Part shown: in pieces, positions 60,182-64,000 of the stretch
How positions within the stretch are numbered: the stretch's first letter is position 1
Layout: every line of letters starts with the position of its first letter
NCBI GenBank assembly: GCA_017591395.1
Contig: WEDG01004954.1
Location: 62,001-126,000 of the forward strand
DNA: 64,000 nt
Reading direction: 5' to 3'
DNA from: Schistocephalus solidus
Taxonomy: Eukaryota; Platyhelminthes; Cestoda; Diphyllobothriidea; Diphyllobothriidae
Made by a program: the position numbers and the translations under genes
Notes under the pieces: model-generated
What the model was told of the DNA's origin: nothing
Databases searched by the model: none
Seen by the model: only the letters and a program-made list of their open reading frames with translations

Positions 60182-60894
60182 AAGGACGAGGGTAAGTTGT
60201 CACTCCATGCAGTTGTGTCTGAGTGAGACATCAGTGCTGTCTTAAGTTGACGATGCAGGCGTTCCACGAGGCTGTTAGAAGCAGGGTGATATGCCGTTGT
60301 CGTGATGTGCGCACACCCTAGAAGTTTAGTGAACTCGCGGAAGAGATGAGATTGAAACTGACTTCCGCGGTCAGTGGTAATGGTGGCTGGCACACCAAAA
60401 TTGGCAATCCAGTGATGCAGGAAGACCATGGCAATATTTTCTGCCGAGGTATCCGATATCGGAATTGCAATTGGCCATCGTGTGAAACGGTCGATTGCTG
60501 TGAAAATATGTGTGTACCCACGTGAAGGTGGTAACGGCCCAACTAAGTCTAAATGGACGTGATGGAATCGAACGTCCGGAACAGCAAATGTGCTTGGTGG
60601 GGTAAAGGTATGGCGATGCACTTTGTTTTTCTGGCAAGCTAAACATTGCCTAGTCCAAAGGGCAATGTCAGAGTTCATCTTCGGCCAGACAAAGCGAGCA
60701 GCAATTAGTTTGCGACCGGCGCGGATGCCGGGATGCGACAGAGAGTGAAAATGGTCAAACACTACCTTACGGTAGGATAAAGGAACAACAGGTCTGGGGA
60801 GTGCCTGTGGACCAGTCGCATAAAACCGTACCTGGTGATGCTGGAAGTGGTGCATCTCGAAGATGCAGAGTACTAGATTTACGCAGATCAGCAA
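60073..60894 (-). pseudogene. Gypsy-2 integrase, zinc and catalytic domains
   Basis: H-x-x-x-x-x-H (H-S-L-S-H-P-G) with C-L-A-C, catalytic D (H-L-D-L-V-G-P-L), D (T-T-D-R-G-S-Q-F) and E ([10 protein letters not shown]). Ends by frameshift near 60180 into the C-terminal piece. Confidence 0.9.
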
Positions 60895-61330
60895 TGGACT
60901 CGTCTTCTAGTTGGAGGTCTGCAAGCTTCGCCAGGTCGAAGTTGGATGACAAAGTGTTGATGTCCGGTCTCGATAATGCATCAGCAACGACATTGTCGCT
61001 GCCTCGGACGAAGCGGATATCAGCAGTAAACTGTGAAATAAATTCAAGGTGACGCACTTCTCTGGGCGAGTACCTATCTGGTTTGGCCTTGAGGGCATAA
61101 GTAAGAGGTTTGTGGTCGGTATGAACCCGAAAATCTCTTCCCTCTAATAGGTGGCGAAAATGACGAAAAGCCAGGTATATAGCCAGGAGCTCGCGAGAGA
61201 AAGTACTGTAGCGAGTCTGCGCCGGTTGTAGCTTCTGTGAAAAGAAAGCCAATGGCTGCAACTGGTTATTCACCTGTTGATGTAAGACTGCGCCGACAGC
61301 ACTGTTGGAAGCGTCAGTGGTCAAAATCAA
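60767..61330 (-). pseudogene. Gypsy-2 RNase H
   Basis: In the same frame just after the TAG: L-T-T-D-A-S-N-S-A-V-G-A-V, S-R-E-L-L-A-I-Y, V-H-T-D-H-K-P-L and V-A-D-A-L-S-R. Catalytic acidic residues are present. A frameshift near 60830 leads to integrase. Confidence 0.9.
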
Positions 61331-62437
61331 CTACGTAGAAGCGTCAGAGTTGAGGTGGTGCAGCATGGTCGCATCAGCGAGTGCCTTCTTGGCTGCCTCA
61401 AAAGCTGAGTGAGCTGCCGGTGAAAGTTCAATCGGCTTGCCTTTCGACTTCAAAAGATCAGTCAATGGAACCAGTATTGTCGCACAGCTGGGAATGAAAC
61501 GTCGGTAATAATTGACAAGTCCAATGAAACGTCGCAGTTGTGTGAGGGTCTTCGGAGACGGAAAAGATAAAACGCTTTGCACCTTCTCTGAAAGTGGTGT
61601 GATTCCATGCTGATCGACGTGATGACCAAAGGAAATCAAGAGAAGGAACGCCAAAAAGACATTTGTCGACGTTTAATTGCAAACCATGTTGCTGGAAACG
61701 ATCGAACACTTGACGCAAGTGTGATGCATGTTCCGCTGGCGAAGAACTTGTGACGAGTATGTCATCAATATAGACAAAAGGTAAACGAAAGACCGCGCAA
61801 GACCTCATCAATAAACCGCTGGAAAGGATTGGGCGGCGTTACGCAAACCGAAAGGCATGCGGAGAAATTCGAACAAGCCAAAAGGCGTTGTGATGGCGGT
61901 CTTGGGGATGTCTTCCTCAGCGACCGGTATTTGATCATATGCTCTCACAAGGTCGATCTTGGAGAAAATAGTCTTTCCAGCCAACATGTGAGGTAAAAAT
62001 CGTGAATATGAGGAATGCGGATACCGATCGGGGACAGTTGCTCTGTTCAAAGCACGATAATCCCCACATGGCCTCCAATCATCGGCTGATTTCTTGGGGA
62101 CCATGTGCAGAGGAGAGGCCCATGGACTGGAAGAAGGGCGAATAATCCCCAAATTTAGCATGTGTTCGAACTCACTTCTAGCCACCCGAAACTTTTCTGG
62201 ATGAAGTCTGCGTGGGTGGGCATAAACGGGTTGTCCTGTGGTAACTATGTGATGCCGAACTGTGTGCTGAACGTTTTCGGTAAACTGACAAGGTTTAGTG
62301 AGGGACGGATAGTCCTTCAAAATGTCAGCAAATGGCGAACTTGGAATAGTCATGTGTATGCCAACCGCAGGTTCAGAGATGACCGTACCGAAGGTGAAAA
62401 GTCTGGTTGTAGTATCAATGAGTCGACGATGCTTCAA
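61331..62437 (-). pseudogene. Gypsy-2 reverse transcriptase
   Basis: Pieces in three frames: [29 protein letters not shown] and [10 protein letters not shown] up to about 61825. Two frameshifts within 50 bp are followed by the intact catalytic F-V-Y-I-D-D-I-L (about 61775). Another frameshift near 61650 precedes G-L-V-N-Y-Y-R-R-F-I-P. It ends at TAG 61331-61333. Confidence 0.9.
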
Positions 62438-62515
62438 ATCAACTGAAAGGCCGAAATGTGAGAGGAAATCGGCTCCAATAATCGGTGACTGGACGTTGGC
62501 TAGGATAAAGACCCA

Positions 62516-62872
62516 TTAGATACATCGCCTTAGACCAAGGTTAAGAGTTAGGGACTGTTGTCAGAATGTGTGGATGACGGTGTTGTTAGCAGCCTGCAAT
62601 GAGAACTGCGAAGGCTTGAGGTGGTGACCCCTGGGAGGCGGGATAACACTAACCTCAGCACCGGTATCTACAAAAAAACGGAGACCACTCGACTTATCGG
62701 TGATGTAGAAGAGGTGACTGGATCGCGGTTGGCCAGCAGCAGTCGTCGCCATTACTGGCTGGCGTTGTCGTTTAACTGTTGCGGCTTCTGTGGGAATTTG
62801 CACGGCGGAATACACTTGCGTGCTTTCACGCCATAGGTACGATGGTACCAGCACACGGTCTGTGGCTGCCAT
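62516..62872 (-). pseudogene. Gypsy-2 protease
   Basis: F-F-V-D-T-G-A-E-V-S-V-I is an intact aspartic protease site. The frame is then broken by TGA at 62561-62563 and TAA at 62516-62518 before it runs on into I-I-G-A-D-F-L-S and reverse transcriptase. Confidence 0.88.
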
Positions 62873-63717
62873 TCCCGTGATTTGAACCGTCGACGTTGAT
62901 ATGGTTGACGACTATTTGACTTGAGATTGTTGATGATAGAACACATGTTGCTGACTTGCGTGCATAAAAGGCGTACGGTATCCTTCAAATCTTCACAATC
63001 ACTGCTACGCACGATATTTGATGCTTGCAAAAGGTCAGATGATGGTGCGGCCCGTCGATAGGCACTACAGCACGACGATAACGTCACATAGGGAGGGTCA
63101 CGTTCTGACTTTGGAGTGCCTTGATGAGCAGGAGTGTCAATATTATCAGATATGGAAGTGGACACCGATTTCTGTTGAAGACTAGAACATGCGGTACCGC
63201 TTGGATAGCATTCCATTATTCTGTCTGCATGAGTGGCTAGTTTATCCAATGAGGTGCTCGTGTCGAGCATAGCCAATACCTGCTGCATGGGCAGGGGAAG
63301 CTTATCAAGCCAGATCTGTCGGAAAATTGCATCATCCATATGACGACCAGCAAGCAAAGAACGCATGTGTCGCATAAGTTGGGAAGGTGTTTGATCGCCA
63401 AGTTCAACTTGCGTGAAAAGCTCACGCAGCATTCGGTTGGCCGACTTGGCCACACGATTAATTACAGCATCCTTCAACTGGGTGTATGGCTCCTCAACAG
63501 GGATCGGATCAAGGAGGTCTTCGACGTTAACGGCAACATCGAAGGGGAGTGATTGCACTACGTATGAATAACACGTCCGTTCACTGGTGATACGGCGTGT
63601 CGAGAAAACTGCCTCGATCTGCCTAACCATACGCGAGGGTTGCTCGGCGTAAATGGGGGCAATTTGAAAGAGGCTATGGACGTCAAGAGAGTCTGCGTTA
63701 GTCTCATTGTCCGTCAT
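62752..63717 (-). CDS. Gypsy-2 gag, intact 321 codons
   Basis: Open from ATG at 63717. Capsid region (R-Q-I-E-A-V-F ... L-R-E-L-F-T-Q-V-E-L-G-D-Q-T-P-S-Q-L, then L-P-x-x-M-Q-Q-V-L-A), a Ser/Asp-rich linker, basic stretch, and the finger C-W-Y-H-R-T-Y-G-V-K-A-R-K-C-I-P-P-C near the end. This is the CHCC type of CsRn1-like elements rather than the usual CCHC. Pol overlaps its last 121 bases in the -1 frame. Confidence 0.92.
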   Translation of the reverse strand: MTDNETNADSLDVHSLFQIAPIYAEQPSRMVRQIEAVFSTRRITSERTCYSYVVQSLPFDVAVNVEDLLDPIPVEEPYTQLKDAVINRVAKSANRMLRELFTQVELGDQTPSQLMRHMRSLLAGRHMDDAIFRQIWLDKLPLPMQQVLAMLDTSTSLDKLATHADRIMECYPSGTACSSLQQKSVSTSISDNIDTPAHQGTPKSERDPPYVTLSSCCSAYRRAAPSSDLLQASNIVRSSDCEDLKDTVRLLCTQVSNMCSIINNLKSNSRQPYQRRRFKSREWQPQTVCWYHRTYGVKARKCIPPCKFPQKPQQLNDNASQ

Positions 63718-63749
63718 AGTAAGTGATATGGTGCGTAGTGATAGAAAAG

Positions 63750-63760
63750 CGGGGTCACCA
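63750..63760 (-). other. Gypsy-2 primer-binding site, tRNA-Trp-like
   Basis: TGGTGACCCCG on the minus strand, four bases inside the 5' LTR, complementary to the 3' end of eukaryotic tRNA-Trp (CGGGGUCACCA) as I recall it. Confidence 0.7.
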
Positions 63761-63764
63761 ATTT

Positions 63765-64000
63765 TTTAGTGTAGACGAGGGTCGAAGCTGCTAAGAACCG
63801 AGGTGAACAAAATAAATTAACGCTAAGTGGAGAATTGTGTCTAAACTACAAACGACAAAAGGACGGCAAAAATGTCAGAGGATTGGTAGAATGCAGACTC
63901 ACGAAAAACGCAGCTTCTAGATAGCGAGTGTTGTTGAGGATTGTAATGAACTCTAAGCTAGATCCAGAAAGCTTTACATCAAGGATGAAAGCAGAGTCAG
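63765..64000 (-). repeat. Gypsy-2 5' LTR, truncated by the window
   Basis: Matches 59036-59275 nearly base for base. The terminal bases next to the primer site are degenerate. Confidence 0.85.

Larger units (their letters stand above)
59036..64000 (-). mobile_element. Gypsy-2: CsRn1-like Ty3/gypsy retrotransposon, disabled, 5' LTR cut by window end
   Basis: Minus strand: 5' LTR (from about 63765 to beyond 64000), tRNA-Trp-like primer site, intact gag, protease, reverse transcriptase, RNase H, integrase, polypurine tract and 3' LTR (59036-59531). The CHCC Gag finger and tRNA-Trp primer are both features of the CsRn1 lineage described from the liver fluke Clonorchis. The LTRs differ at about nine positions plus two one-base indels over about 230 bp, so it is older than gypsy-1. 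It lies within LINE-5. Confidence 0.92.

Overview
This is a eukaryotic nuclear window, almost certainly from a flatworm and most likely a diphyllobothriidean tapeworm (inference). The grounds are GT/AG introns of only 32-36 nt in one gene, Ty3/gypsy retrotransposons with CHCC-type Gag fingers and a tRNA-Trp-like primer site as in the flatworm CsRn1 lineage, and an RTE-like LINE whose reverse transcriptase ends in zinc-finger modules, a type I associate with Spirometra, Schistocephalus and Dibothriocephalus.

Two host genes can be assembled, both on the minus strand. UBXN4 (erasin; an ER-membrane UBX protein that recruits p97/VCP to ER-associated degradation) runs from its ATG at 42180 to its stop at 24018. 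Ten exons join in phase to 529 codons, against 508 in the human protein as I recall it. Downstream lies a TXNDC11-like gene (ER-membrane thioredoxin-domain protein, also linked to ER-associated degradation), from about 12192 to beyond the left edge of the window. Its recognised exons cover the N-terminal membrane segment, the first thioredoxin fold, the middle cysteine-rich part and the last thioredoxin fold. Both CxxC sites are changed, to N-A-Q-S and C-G-Y-T.

The rest is repetitive. 13.9-17.8 kb: a decayed RTE-like LINE (-) with duplicated C-terminal zinc fingers. 22.5-22.8 kb and 36.3-40.0 kb: tRNA-headed SINE-like copies in dimers and inverted pairs. 13.2-13.7, 28.5-30.3 and 37.4-38.1 kb plus scattered fragments: an unrecognised two-module repeat. 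40.6-41.4 kb: a possible miniature LTR element in a UBXN4 intron. 42.8-64.0 kb: a nest of retroelements. Gypsy-1 (42996-48081) sits inside a CR1-like LINE fragment. That fragment abuts a second LINE (48.3-52.0 kb), which is itself interrupted by a third (50.5-51.4 kb). A plus-strand LINE with both ORFs occupies 52.5-56.9 kb. Gypsy-2 (59036 to beyond 64000) interrupts the end of another LINE.

Every transposon coding region is broken. The two host genes are open in every exon recognised. No bacterial genes, CRISPR arrays or rRNA genes were seen. Exon calls rest on reading frames, splice-site phase and remembered similarity to the human proteins; no alignment was run.
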